Shown here: piece by piece, positions 1 to 8,605 of the stretch
Layout of the letters: every line of letters begins with the position of its first letter
How positions within the stretch are numbered: the stretch's first letter is position 1
The notes under the pieces: generated by a model
The model's database searches: none
Told to the model about the DNA's origin: nothing
Seen by the model: only the letters and a program-made list of their open reading frames with translations
DNA from: Cytophagaceae bacterium
GTDB taxonomy: Bacteria; Bacteroidota; Bacteroidia; Cytophagales; Spirosomataceae
Assembly: GCA_027491315.1 (NCBI GenBank)
Contig: JAIXWL010000010.1
Coordinates: 248,001 to 312,000 of the forward strand
Length of the DNA stretch: 64,000 nucleotides
Direction of reading: 5' to 3'
Translations under genes and position numbers: made by a program

Positions 1-2364
1 GATATGTTGCCGGAAGACAATTTGAGGCAAAAGAATTTGATGGCTCCAGACAACTACGAGAAATTCAATTTCAATGTAGCTGTTGGTTTTGGCCATCAAT
101 ACATGAGAAATATGTTGCAAGTCAATCAAGGGATTGACCCCAACACACAAGAACCTAAATTTCATGAATTAGGGCAATTAGCCGGAATTTCCAATACGGA
201 TTGGAGTTGGAGTGCACTCTTCGCTGATTACGATAATGATGGCTGGAAAGACCTTTATATCACCAATGGTTATTTGAGGGATTATACCAACCTAGATTTT
301 CTGAAATACATGGGTGATTATGTTCAGAACAATCAAGCTGCTATTCAGAGGCAAAATGTGTTGGAACTCGTTCAAAAAATGCCTGCTTCCAATATTAGCA
401 ATTACATGTTTAAAAACCATCAAAATGGTAACTTTAAAGCGGTGACCCAAGCTTGGGGAATGGAAACCACATCCAATAGTAATGGTGCTGCTTACGCTGA
501 TTTAGACGGAGATGGGGATTTAGAATTAATTGTAAATAACATCAATAAACCAGCCTTTATTTTTGAAAATAAAAGCAATGAGCTAAAAAAAGAAAACAAA
601 AATCTTCAAATTGAATTGCAAGGTGAAGGTTTAAACACCTTGGGATTAGGGGCTAAAATTTGGGTATACCAGGCTGGTAAAAACCAATATGTAGAACAAA
701 ACTTATATCGTGGTTATCAATCCAGCGTATCTCCTCTCTTACACGTAGGTTTAGGAAATAAGAGCATGGTGGACTCTATTGTCATCACTTGGAATTCAGG
801 CAAATCACAAACCATAAAAAAACCACAAAAGACCCTCATTATTTTAAAAGAATCAGAGGCTAAACTAATTGCTAAAAAAGCCCAAATTCAAGAGAATACG
901 TTTTTTGTTCAAACAAAAACACTTCAATCTTTTGAGGATTCCAAAGAGAATTTCAATGATTTTAAACGTCAAACCCAAATCACCTTGCCTTTGTCCTTTG
1001 TAGGTCCATGCCAAGCAAAGGGAGATGTGAATGGAGACCAGTTAGAAGATTTATTTGTTGGCAATCAAGGCGGTAAAGGAGCTAACCTATATATTCAAAA
1101 GAGCTCGGGTGATTTTACACGTATGCCTTCAGCCATGAATCAAGACCAGGGTTTTGAGGATAGTGATGCCCAGTTTCTGGATGCCGATGCCGATGGCGAC
1201 CTAGATTTATGGGTGGTCAGTGGTGGTTATGGATTGATGGAAGAGAATGACCCTCACCTAACAGATCGCTTGTACCTAAATGATGGTCAAGGGAATTTCA
1301 AAAAATCCCTGGTTCCACTGCCTAGTCAGGGCATAAGTAAATCCTGCATTCAAATCATTGACATCAACCAAGATCGACTACCCGATGTATTTGTAGGTGG
1401 TCGCGTAATTCCTGGAAACTATCCTGTTTGTCCTAAATCCTTTATTTTGATGAATCAAGGTGCGGGTAAATTTAAGGATATCAGTGCTCAGTTTCCAAGT
1501 ATTCAACAAGCGGGCATGGTAACAGACGCTTCATGGGATGATTTGAATCAAGATGGAAAAAAGGAATTAATTTTGATAGGGGAATTCATGCCGATTAAGA
1601 TTTTCACTTGGAATAAAAAGACTTTTGAAGAAAGTACCAACCAATTCTTTGAAGAATCACCGCATGGTTTATGGAATACACTTCGCGTGGAAGACCTGAA
1701 TCGAGATGGTAAAAAAGAATTATTGGTTGGCAATTTAGGCTTAAATAGTCAATGGAAGGCATCAAGCCAACAAGCCATGGAACTTCATTTTAAAGACTAT
1801 GACCAGAATGGCTCCATAGACCCTATTTTGTTTACCTATGTCAAAGGTGAATCCGTACCCTTTATGACGCGAGATGAATTACTGGATCAAATGAGCATCA
1901 TGCGTACTCGGTTCACCGATTACCAAAGTTTTGCAGAAGCAAAATTATCGGATATCATAACAGAAGAAGAACAAAAAGGGGAGCAAATTTTGAAAGCAAA
2001 CGAATTAAAAACATCCCTTTATCAAATGAATTCCAAAGGTAAATTTGAATCTGTTGCCTTACCTTGGGAAGTTCAGGCCTCCCCTATTTCAGCCATTGCT
2101 ATACTTGATATTGATGGGCAAAATGACCTGGATTTGGTACTAGCTGGGAATATGAATCATGCCAAATTACGCATTGGTAAAATGGATGCAAATTCTGGTT
2201 TACTACTTAAATCAAGAGGAAACTTAACATATGAGGCTGTTTCTGCACAAAAAACGGGACTTTGGTTACAAGGAGATGTGCGTTCAATGCAAGTCATTGG
2301 AAACCAACTTTTCATTGGTATCAATCAGCAAGGCCTATTTCCTTATAAAGTGATAAAACGATGA
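1..2364 (+). CDS. FG-GAP/VCBS repeat protein with ASPIC/UnbV domain (5' partial)
   Basis: The reading frame is open to the first base of the window, so the N-terminus is missing; relatives are usually around 1,100 residues and 788 codons are visible. The protein carries repeated calcium-binding FG-GAP/VCBS blades with the pattern DxDxDGxxDL, for example YADLDGDGDLEL near base 495, DADADGDLDLW near 1180 and DYDQNGSIDP near 1797. An ASPIC/UnbV segment (GLGAKIWVYQ to the VDSIVITWNSGKSQ stretch) lies at about bases 640-805. The expected fold is a beta-propeller on a secreted or surface protein. Its stop overlaps the start of the haloperoxidase gene by 4 nt, so the two are translationally coupled. 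The precise role is unknown; such proteins often sit beside surface or extracellular enzymes. Confidence 0.85.
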   Translation, partial: DMLPEDNLRQKNLMAPDNYEKFNFNVAVGFGHQYMRNMLQVNQGIDPNTQEPKFHELGQLAGISNTDWSWSALFADYDNDGWKDLYITNGYLRDYTNLDFLKYMGDYVQNNQAAIQRQNVLELVQKMPASNISNYMFKNHQNGNFKAVTQAWGMETTSNSNGAAYADLDGDGDLELIVNNINKPAFIFENKSNELKKENKNLQIELQGEGLNTLGLGAKIWVYQAGKNQYVEQNLYRGYQSSVSPLLHVGLGNKSMVDSIVITWNSGKSQTIKKPQKTLIILKESEAKLIAKKAQIQENTFFVQTKTLQSFEDSKENFNDFKRQTQITLPLSFVGPCQAKGDVNGDQLEDLFVGNQGGKGANLYIQKSSGDFTRMPSAMNQDQGFEDSDAQFLDADADGDLDLWVVSGGYGLMEENDPHLTDRLYLNDGQGNFKKSLVPLPSQGISKSCIQIIDINQDRLPDVFVGGRVIPGNYPVCPKSFILMNQGAGKFKDISAQFPSIQQAGMVTDASWDDLNQDGKKELILIGEFMPIKIFTWNKKTFEESTNQFFEESPHGLWNTLRVEDLNRDGKKELLVGNLGLNSQWKASSQQAMELHFKDYDQNGSIDPILFTYVKGESVPFMTRDELLDQMSIMRTRFTDYQSFAEAKLSDIITEEEQKGEQILKANELKTSLYQMNSKGKFESVALPWEVQASPISAIAILDIDGQNDLDLVLAGNMNHAKLRIGKMDANSGLLLKSRGNLTYEAVSAQKTGLWLQGDVRSMQVIGNQLFIGINQQGLFPYKVIKR

Positions 2365-3659
2365 AAAAAATCATCCTATTTCTATCATTCTTGATCTTTT
2401 GGGCTTGTCAATCCGAGTCCAAAAAAATCTCATTTTCCGGAACGGAAATAGATAAAGTTATCCAAGAAATGACGGAAATGATGATACATGATGTCAGTAA
2501 TCCTCCCTTGGCCATGCGGTTCTTTTCCTATGCCTGCTTGGCAGGATATCAGGTTATGACCGAATCTGATACCAGTTTGAATGCATTCCAACATCAATTC
2601 AATGCCTATCCTGCCTTTACCAAAGATAAGCCATTGGAAGCTCCTGAATTTACGGCTATCCTAGCCATGATGGAAGTATCTCAAAAAATGCAGCCATCAG
2701 GAGCTCGGATGAAAGAATTTGAGAAAAGGTATATCGACTCATGTAGGCGAGTAGGGTTGTCCGACCAAATCATTGAAGCGTCCACACAGAAAGCTCAAGC
2801 TATTGCCAAGCGTATGTTAGCCTATGCCAAAGCAGATGGGTACAATAAGTTAAGTAATTTTCCAAGGTACACCCCCAAGAAAACACCTGGATCTTGGTAC
2901 AGTACCCCTCCAGGCTATTTTCCCGCTGTGGAACCCTATTTCTATCGAATTAGAAGTTTCAGTTTGGATACCAATAAAATTGAAGAAATTCCTGCCCCGG
3001 CGCCTTATTCAGAATCTAATTCCTCGACTTTTTATCAATTAAGTAAGGCCGTTTACCAAGCCGATAAATCGGAAGAAAACCTCAAGATTGCAGCCTTTTG
3101 GGATTGTAACCCATTCGCATTAAATGACCAAGGGCATTTATTGATTGGCATGAAAAAAATATCACCTGGTGCTCATTGGATGGGTATAGCAGGAATAGCC
3201 AGTGCCCAAAAGAAGGAGAATTTTGGTAAAAGTTTAGAAATCAGAACGGCATTAGCTACCGGTTTAATGGATGGATTTTGGTTATGCTGGAGAGAGAAAT
3301 ACCATAGTCACCGCATTCGCCCAGAAACAGCCATCCGAAAATTGATTGATCCTAGTTGGAAACCCTTTTTACAAACACCGCCATTTCCTGAATATCCGAG
3401 TGGCCATTCTACGGTATCGACCACGGCAGCTATTATCTTAACCCATTATTATGGACCTAATTTTGCCTATACTGATACGGTAGAAAAACGATACGGAATA
3501 GATGACCGTTCTTTTAAATCCTTTGAAGCAGCAGCAGAAGAAGCAAGTATTTCCCGTTTTTATGGAGGAATACATTATATGGACGGCATTAAGGCTGGAC
3601 AAACCCAAGGCCGAATATTAGGCAAACATTTTATAAACTTATTGCAACATGAAAATTAA
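2361..3659 (+). CDS. Vanadium-dependent haloperoxidase / PAP2-superfamily lipoprotein
   Basis: A 432-residue protein with a lipoprotein signal peptide whose lipobox ends at Cys16 (FWAC), so it is probably anchored in a membrane outside the cytoplasm. All three motifs of the vanadate/PAP2 site are present: KX6RP (K313, R320-P321), PSGH (S347-G348-H349) and SRX5H (R399, H405). The K to R and R to H spacings match those of fungal vanadium chloroperoxidase. The family either oxidises halides with peroxide using bound vanadate or, in its phosphatase branch, removes phosphate; the length and the WFDCNPF-like middle region favour the haloperoxidase branch. It starts 4 nt inside the preceding gene and overlaps the next gene by 11 nt, so the three are very likely one operon. 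Activity and halide choice cannot be read from the sequence. Confidence 0.85.
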   Translation: MKKIILFLSFLIFWACQSESKKISFSGTEIDKVIQEMTEMMIHDVSNPPLAMRFFSYACLAGYQVMTESDTSLNAFQHQFNAYPAFTKDKPLEAPEFTAILAMMEVSQKMQPSGARMKEFEKRYIDSCRRVGLSDQIIEASTQKAQAIAKRMLAYAKADGYNKLSNFPRYTPKKTPGSWYSTPPGYFPAVEPYFYRIRSFSLDTNKIEEIPAPAPYSESNSSTFYQLSKAVYQADKSEENLKIAAFWDCNPFALNDQGHLLIGMKKISPGAHWMGIAGIASAQKKENFGKSLEIRTALATGLMDGFWLCWREKYHSHRIRPETAIRKLIDPSWKPFLQTPPFPEYPSGHSTVSTTAAIILTHYYGPNFAYTDTVEKRYGIDDRSFKSFEAAAEEASISRFYGGIHYMDGIKAGQTQGRILGKHFINLLQHEN

Positions 3660-4518
3660 GTTATGGCTCATCATTAGCCTCCTAGCATTTCAGGTAAAGG
3701 CTCAAAATCCAAACAAAGAAGCATGGGAATCCATGTTTAATGGTAAAGATTTGACCAATTGGACACCTAAAATCAGACATTCCCCAGCTGGAGTGAATTA
3801 TGGAAATACCTTTCGGGTAGAGGATGGTAAATTAGTAGTACGCTATGATTCAGCCGCTTATCCAAGTTTTGACGAAAGATTTGGACATTTATTTTACAAA
3901 AAGAAGTTTGGCTATTACCGCATTCGTTTGAATTACCGCTTTGTGGGAAAACAAGCCATCAATGGACCTGGATGGGCTACGCGAAATAGTGGTATCATGG
4001 TACACGGACAAACTGCTGAGAGCATGGGTTTGAAACAAGATTTTCCTGTATCGATTGAAGTTCAATTATTGGGAGGAAATGGGAAAGATAAAAGAACCAC
4101 CTGTAACTTATGTACACCGGGAACCCATGTCGAAATGAATGGGAAATTATTTACCCCGCATTGCATTAATTCTCAATCAGAAACCTTTCATGGCGACCAA
4201 TGGGTACAAGCGGAAGTATTAGTTTTAGGTGATTCATTGATTCGTCATTATTCTAACGGAAAAGAAGTTTTAGCTTATCAAAAACCACAAGTAGGTGGCG
4301 GTAGTGTCAGTGGGCAAGATGTGATTTTCGGGAAACCCGGGGAATTAATCAAAGAAGGTAGCATTTCCTTACAAAGTGAAAGCCATCCTGTCGAATTCAA
4401 GGACATTGAAATCCTAAATTTAGAAGGCTGTATGAATCCTGAGGCATTGAATTATAAGACCTATTTTGTTAAATCGAAACCAGAAGATTGTCTTTTTAAG
4501 AAGAAAAAGAAAAAATAA
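3649..4518 (+). CDS. DUF1080 (3-keto-disaccharide hydrolase-like) secreted protein
   Basis: A 289-residue protein with a Sec signal peptide (MKIKLWLIISLLAFQVKAQ) followed by a DUF1080 concanavalin-like jelly roll that opens with the typical FNGKDLTNWTP. Members of the family studied so far include 3-keto-glycoside hydrolases, but most remain untested. A short C-terminal tail has two Cys residues (GCMNPEALNY and EDCLF), a pattern often seen in secreted Bacteroidota proteins, and ends in six lysines. The start overlaps the haloperoxidase gene by 11 nt, making it the last gene of the three-gene unit; 261 nt separate it from glmS. Assignment to the fold is strong; the substrate is unknown. Confidence 0.8.
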   Translation: MKIKLWLIISLLAFQVKAQNPNKEAWESMFNGKDLTNWTPKIRHSPAGVNYGNTFRVEDGKLVVRYDSAAYPSFDERFGHLFYKKKFGYYRIRLNYRFVGKQAINGPGWATRNSGIMVHGQTAESMGLKQDFPVSIEVQLLGGNGKDKRTTCNLCTPGTHVEMNGKLFTPHCINSQSETFHGDQWVQAEVLVLGDSLIRHYSNGKEVLAYQKPQVGGGSVSGQDVIFGKPGELIKEGSISLQSESHPVEFKDIEILNLEGCMNPEALNYKTYFVKSKPEDCLFKKKKKK

Positions 4519-4779
4519 CCGCCTTGATTTGACCATAAAATAAGAAAAAGCTTGTTTGATGCTATCATTTTAAAGAAAAATGAAGATATTGAACTTCAAT
4601 TAAATTTGCTCTAAACCATTTAGCGATAATATAAAAAAAGTACTATTATTGGAAAACCCGATTGGTAATTTAATACCTGTAAACTTGGTAAAATAAATGA
4701 AATTTGGGTAATTTGGCTGTTTGAAAAAAAAAATTCATTTGGCCTAATTAGAATAATTCAATTTTAAATTTTATATCGC
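4519..4779. other. AT-rich intergenic region upstream of glmS
   Basis: This 261-nt AT-rich gap separates the DUF1080 gene from glmS. I see no gene, no strong hairpin terminator and nothing resembling the glmS ribozyme of Firmicutes. A TTTG near base 4720 followed after about 21 nt by TAATTAGA is a weak candidate for the glmS promoter. Confidence 0.4.
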
Positions 4780-6615
4780 ATGTGTGGAATCGTAGCTTAT
4801 ATAGGTCATCAAGAAGCCTATCCAATCATTTTAAAAGGTTTAAAAAGATTAGAATACAGAGGCTACGACAGTTCGGGAATTGCCTTGTATGGCAAGCAAA
4901 TAGAATCCAATAAAAGGAAGGGCAGGGTAAGTGAATTAGAAACATGGGATGCCCCAATTTTACAGGAAGCCCATGCGGGAATTGGTCATACGCGTTGGGC
5001 TACCCACGGAGAGCCTACCGATGCCAATGCGCATCCGCATCAATCCAACAGCGGAAAAATCACTTTAGTGCATAATGGCATTATTGAAAATTATGCCTCC
5101 CTAAAAGCTGAATTAATCCAAAAGGGTTACACCTTTAAAAGTGAGACCGATACTGAAGTATTGGTTAATTTCATCGAGGATATTCAGATCAATAATCAAT
5201 CTACCTTGGAAGAAGCCATGCGCATTGCCCTTAAAAGGGTCGTGGGGGCTTATGTAATCATCGTTTTGGAAGAAGGTTTCCCAGACCGATTAATTGCGGC
5301 TCGAAAAGGAAGTCCTTTGGTCATAGGTGTGGGTGAAGGAGAACATTTTTTAGCTTCAGATGCCTCCCCTATTATAGAGTATACCAAGCGAGTTATCTAC
5401 GTCAATGATTATGAACTGGCCATTATTTCCAAAGATGATATCATCTTAAAAAATTTAGGAAATGAGCCTGTAACGCCTTATATCCAACAATTGGATATGG
5501 AATTGGCACAAATTGAAAAAGGTGGTTTCGATCATTTCATGTTGAAAGAAATTTTTGATCAACCAGCCAGTTTAACGGATTGTTTACGCGGTCGACTAGA
5601 CATTTCTAGTTTGAGTTTGACATTAGCAGGAGTGGATCAACATTTGTCGGTTTTCACCCAAGCCAAACGCATCATCATTATCGCTTGCGGAACGAGTTGG
5701 CATGCAGGTCTTATTGCAGAATACATGATTGAAACGATTTGTCGGATTCCAGTTGAGGTAGAATATGCCTCTGAATTTCGATATCGCAATCCAATTATAC
5801 ATACGGGAGATGTCATTATTGCTATCTCGCAAAGTGGAGAAACAGCTGATACTTTGGTAGCCATAGAAAGAGCCAAAGAACAAGGTGCCTTTATTTATGG
5901 GGTGGTTAATGCGGTTGGATCGTCCATTGCTAGGTTATCACATGCGGGTGCCTATACCCATGCAGGTCCTGAGATTGGGGTGGCAAGTACTAAAGCCTTC
6001 ACAGCTCAATTAACCGTGTTGGCCATGATGGCTTTGAAAATTGGAAAAGCAAAACAAACTATCACGGATGCTGAATACAAGCATTATTTGGTCGAGTTAT
6101 CTCAAATCCCAGAAAAGGTGCAGGTGATTTTATCCGGCCATGAATCCATCAAAGAAGTGGCTAAGGTATATGCGGAGGCCAATAACTTTTTGTTTTTAGG
6201 AAGAGGATATAACTTCCCTGTGGCATTAGAGGCTGCCTTAAAATTGAAAGAGGTGAGTTATATTCCTTGCTCTGGATATCCGTCGGGTGAGGTTAAACAT
6301 GGACCTATAGCCTTGGTGGACGAAACTTTACCAACTTTATTCATCGCCACGAAAGACAAATATTACGATAAGATTGTGAGCAATATTCAGGAAATTAAAG
6401 CCCGAAAGGGCAAAGTAATAGCCATAATCAACCCAGATGATACGGCCATACGAGGAGTATCTGACCATGTGTTGGAAGTGCCCGAAACGGATGAATTGTT
6501 GGCACCCTTATTAACGGTGATACCTACCCAATTAATGTCCTATTACATTGGCGTTTTCCGCGGTTTGGATGTAGATAAACCAAGGAATTTGGCGAAGAGT
6601 GTGACCGTGGAATGA
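4780..6615 (+). CDS. glmS: Glutamine--fructose-6-phosphate aminotransferase (isomerizing)
   Basis: The 611-residue product is full length for GlmS. It begins MCGIVAYIGHQEAY, with Cys2 as the N-terminal nucleophile after Met removal, which fixes the start. The glutaminase half shows GHTRWATHG and HNGIIENY; the second half contains two SIS sugar-isomerase domains (ACGTSWHAG, SQSGETADT, GRGYNFPVALEAALKLKE) and ends in the conserved PRNLAKSVTVE. The enzyme makes glucosamine-6-phosphate from fructose-6-phosphate and glutamine in the cytoplasm, the first step towards peptidoglycan and lipopolysaccharide amino sugars. It stands alone, with no glmM or glmU beside it. Confidence 0.97.
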   Translation: MCGIVAYIGHQEAYPIILKGLKRLEYRGYDSSGIALYGKQIESNKRKGRVSELETWDAPILQEAHAGIGHTRWATHGEPTDANAHPHQSNSGKITLVHNGIIENYASLKAELIQKGYTFKSETDTEVLVNFIEDIQINNQSTLEEAMRIALKRVVGAYVIIVLEEGFPDRLIAARKGSPLVIGVGEGEHFLASDASPIIEYTKRVIYVNDYELAIISKDDIILKNLGNEPVTPYIQQLDMELAQIEKGGFDHFMLKEIFDQPASLTDCLRGRLDISSLSLTLAGVDQHLSVFTQAKRIIIIACGTSWHAGLIAEYMIETICRIPVEVEYASEFRYRNPIIHTGDVIIAISQSGETADTLVAIERAKEQGAFIYGVVNAVGSSIARLSHAGAYTHAGPEIGVASTKAFTAQLTVLAMMALKIGKAKQTITDAEYKHYLVELSQIPEKVQVILSGHESIKEVAKVYAEANNFLFLGRGYNFPVALEAALKLKEVSYIPCSGYPSGEVKHGPIALVDETLPTLFIATKDKYYDKIVSNIQEIKARKGKVIAIINPDDTAIRGVSDHVLEVPETDELLAPLLTVIPTQLMSYYIGVFRGLDVDKPRNLAKSVTVE

Positions 6616-6660
6616 ATTGTTTGATTTAGAGGTTTTCTAATGGAGATTTTCTTTTTTCTT

Positions 6661-6719
6661 CCAACGCTGTCAAGGTTTAAAACCTTGCCAGCGTTAGGTG
6701 CAAACCTAACATTTTTCAA
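6661..6719. repeat. 33-nt palindrome copy A inside a longer repeat unit
   Basis: The core at 6663-6695 has left arm AACGCTGTCAAGGTT, spacer TAA and a right arm with one change (T to G at position 8 of the arm when read inward). A second hairpin TTAGGT-gcaa-ACCTAA overlaps its end (6694-6709). The 59 nt given here are identical to 10480-10538. It lies downstream of glmS, between convergent genes. Confidence 0.85.
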
Positions 6720-6891
6720 CCAAAAACAAGGTCTTCTCCCAGCAGATTATTAATAACTTGATTATTTGAGTAGCACGATAAGTCATTAAATTGGTCTTGT
6801 ACAGATCAATAGTGCTTTCCGAATGCGTAGATCAAACAACAGTAAATGGGATTTGAGAAAACCCCAAAAAGGATGGAAAAACTATTTTAAA

Positions 6892-7404
6892 TTAAAATCT
6901 AATTTTAATTCCAATACCTTGTAGTTCATTAATCATATTCGGGATTTTGAACTTATTATCATGCAGGTCCAAATATTTCAAATTCTTCAATCCCTTTATT
7001 TCTAATGGGACATTTTTAAATTGGTTATTATTGAGGTACAGGGACTCAAATTTATAAAGCCTGAAAATATTTTTAGGCAATTTTTCTAAACCGTCATTTT
7101 CTATATGTAGCGATTTCAGATTCGGTAATTTGCTTAAAACAGAGATATTCTTTTCAAATTGAAAATATTTATCATCATTTAGATATAGCTCTTGTAGATT
7201 AGATAATTTGTTAAATGATTTTGGTAGTACTTTAAAATCATTACCACTTAAATCAAGGACCCTAAGATTCTTAAGTTCACTTATTCCTTCAGGTATATTT
7301 TTTAAATGATCACTTTTTAAACTCAGGTACCTAAGATTGGTGAATTTTGCCCAAATCGAACTATTTAAATGTAAGTTTTGGTTACTTAGGTTCAGTCTAA
7401 ACAC
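6892..7404 (-). CDS. Leucine-rich repeat protein, probably a 5'-damaged gene
   Basis: The frame encodes about 170 residues of leucine-rich repeats with the 23-residue pattern LxxLxLxxNxLxxLPxxIxxL (for example LRVLDLSGNDFKVLPKSF and LKYLDLHDNKFKIP). The only initiator in this frame is a GTG at 7402-7404, which would cut into the first repeat (NPQNVFRLNLSNQ). Upstream codons in the same frame continue sensibly (INKEFRSLDEALKN) until an in-frame TAA at 7477-7479. Before that TAA the same frame encodes a good signal-peptide core (KKYFGVILLLLIISIQ) that has no start codon. I therefore think a secreted LRR protein gene has been inactivated, although a shorter cytoplasmic product from GTG cannot be excluded. 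Confidence 0.55.
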   Translation of the reverse strand: MFRLNLSNQNLHLNSSIWAKFTNLRYLSLKSDHLKNIPEGISELKNLRVLDLSGNDFKVLPKSFNKLSNLQELYLNDDKYFQFEKNISVLSKLPNLKSLHIENDGLEKLPKNIFRLYKFESLYLNNNQFKNVPLEIKGLKNLKYLDLHDNKFKIPNMINELQGIGIKIRF

Positions 7405-7554
7405 ATTTTGAGGATTTTTTAGGGCTTCATCTAAACTTCGGAATTCTTTGTTGATTACTGTTGAATCTGTTGATATTTACGACTTTACACTTTGTATTGA
7501 AATAATCAATAGTAATAAAATTACACCGAAATATTTTTTTATTATTTTGTTTTT
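7405..7554 (-). pseudogene. Remnant 5' end of the leucine-rich repeat gene
   Basis: Read on the minus strand in the LRR frame, this stretch encodes NKIIKKYFGVILLLLIISIQ followed by SVKS, an in-frame TAA (7477-7479), then about 24 further codons running into the first LRR. The hydrophobic core looks like a Sec signal peptide, but no ATG, GTG or TTG precedes it. One nonsense change plus loss of the initiator explains the pattern. Confidence 0.45.
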
Positions 7555-7817
7555 AGATGGATTAAAAACTTGCTATTTAACCTGTTTAGGTTCCTGGACT
7601 TCGGTAAAAACTGAAAGGTCGCGTCAAACGAAATTCAATAGGGTTTTTGTAAGCACAAGTTAAAAATAAAAACTTACAATACGTGTTTCATACAAATCTT
7701 GCTTATCACCATGCACCTCTAATTTTACCGAATCCTTGTGATATGAACAAAGAAGAGATTAGGATTATTTGTTAATATGCCAATGAATTTAACAAAGAGC
7801 ATGAGGCTAAAATAAAG
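7405..7817. other. 413-nt gap without an intact gene
   Basis: Besides the damaged LRR 5' end, this gap holds a plus-strand gene fragment: ATG at 7743 reads MNKEEIRIIC, meets a TAA at 7773-7775, and continues in frame as YANEFNKEHEAKIKLGRLW up to the methyltransferase end. Together with the broken LRR gene, it suggests a locally decaying region. No RNA gene or clear promoter is visible. Confidence 0.4.
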
Positions 7818-8453
7818 TTAGGCCGACTGTGGATTATCGTTTTTCTTAAGTAAGAATAAGGTGTGCTCAATATCATTTTCAGGAATAAACTCCATTTCAA
7901 GTTGAATAAACCCAATTTTTTTAAACCAATCAGCATATGTCTTTGAATCAACATGACTCCAATACATGGCAACATCTTTCATAATCCAATCCTTTTCTAC
8001 ACCCGTCCAATGGCTTGCCCCAACAATACATAAAAAAATACCATTGGGAGTAAGCCACTGATAAATATTTTTCAAAAGTTCAGATTGTTCGCTCGACGGG
8101 ATGTGAATGATCGAGTATAAGGCAATAATGCCATTAAAAGAATTTGAGGGGTAACTGATGGCTGTCATGTCTTTAGCCATAAATGCTGCATTAGGAACAT
8201 TCTTTTTTGCATTTTCAACTTGAACCGTAGAAATGTCAATTCCCCAATATTTACAGGTAGGGCTTAAAATTTGAGCAAGGGGTATACCATCTCCACAACC
8301 TAATTCTAAGATACTCGGGGTGTTTGGCAACAAACCTAAAAGGGTCTGCGTCCATTTTTTATAAAGTTCATTATGAGATTTAGTAAAGTGTTCTCGATAA
8401 TGAACAGAAAGTTTATCATAACCTTGCCGTACAATTTCTTTGGGATTATTCAT
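7818..8453 (-). CDS. Class I SAM-dependent methyltransferase
   Basis: This 211-residue protein has the Rossmann methyltransferase core. Motif I is ILELGCGDGIPLA at about residues 46-58, the acidic residue ending strand 2 is in YWGIDIS, and a motif IV-like FNGIIALYSIIHIP follows near residue 107. It resembles the Methyltransf_11/25 type that methylates small molecules. No substrate-binding signature identifies the target. The ATG at 8451-8453 is the first in frame. It is transcribed alone, 152 nt from the S10 peptidase gene, and neighbours do not suggest a pathway. Confidence 0.8.
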   Translation of the reverse strand: MNNPKEIVRQGYDKLSVHYREHFTKSHNELYKKWTQTLLGLLPNTPSILELGCGDGIPLAQILSPTCKYWGIDISTVQVENAKKNVPNAAFMAKDMTAISYPSNSFNGIIALYSIIHIPSSEQSELLKNIYQWLTPNGIFLCIVGASHWTGVEKDWIMKDVAMYWSHVDSKTYADWFKKIGFIQLEMEFIPENDIEHTLFLLKKNDNPQSA

Positions 8454-8605
8454 GACTTAAAGGACGACAAGGGGCCTATGACGCGATGATTATTTGACCT
8501 ACAATTCGACATATAATATTCAACTCACCTATGGTTCTGCGAAAACCGAAGAGGCGTGTAGAACAACAAATTTTTGCTTCAAATTGAATCCCTTCAAACT
8601 TTTTA

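Noticed and set aside
4519-4779. glmS ribozyme or riboswitch upstream of glmS
   Set aside because: No recognisable conserved core; the region is plain AT-rich sequence.
7448-7663. 71-codon plus-strand frame over the LRR 5' region
   Set aside because: It overlaps the signal-peptide remnant on the other strand and shows no protein-like pattern.
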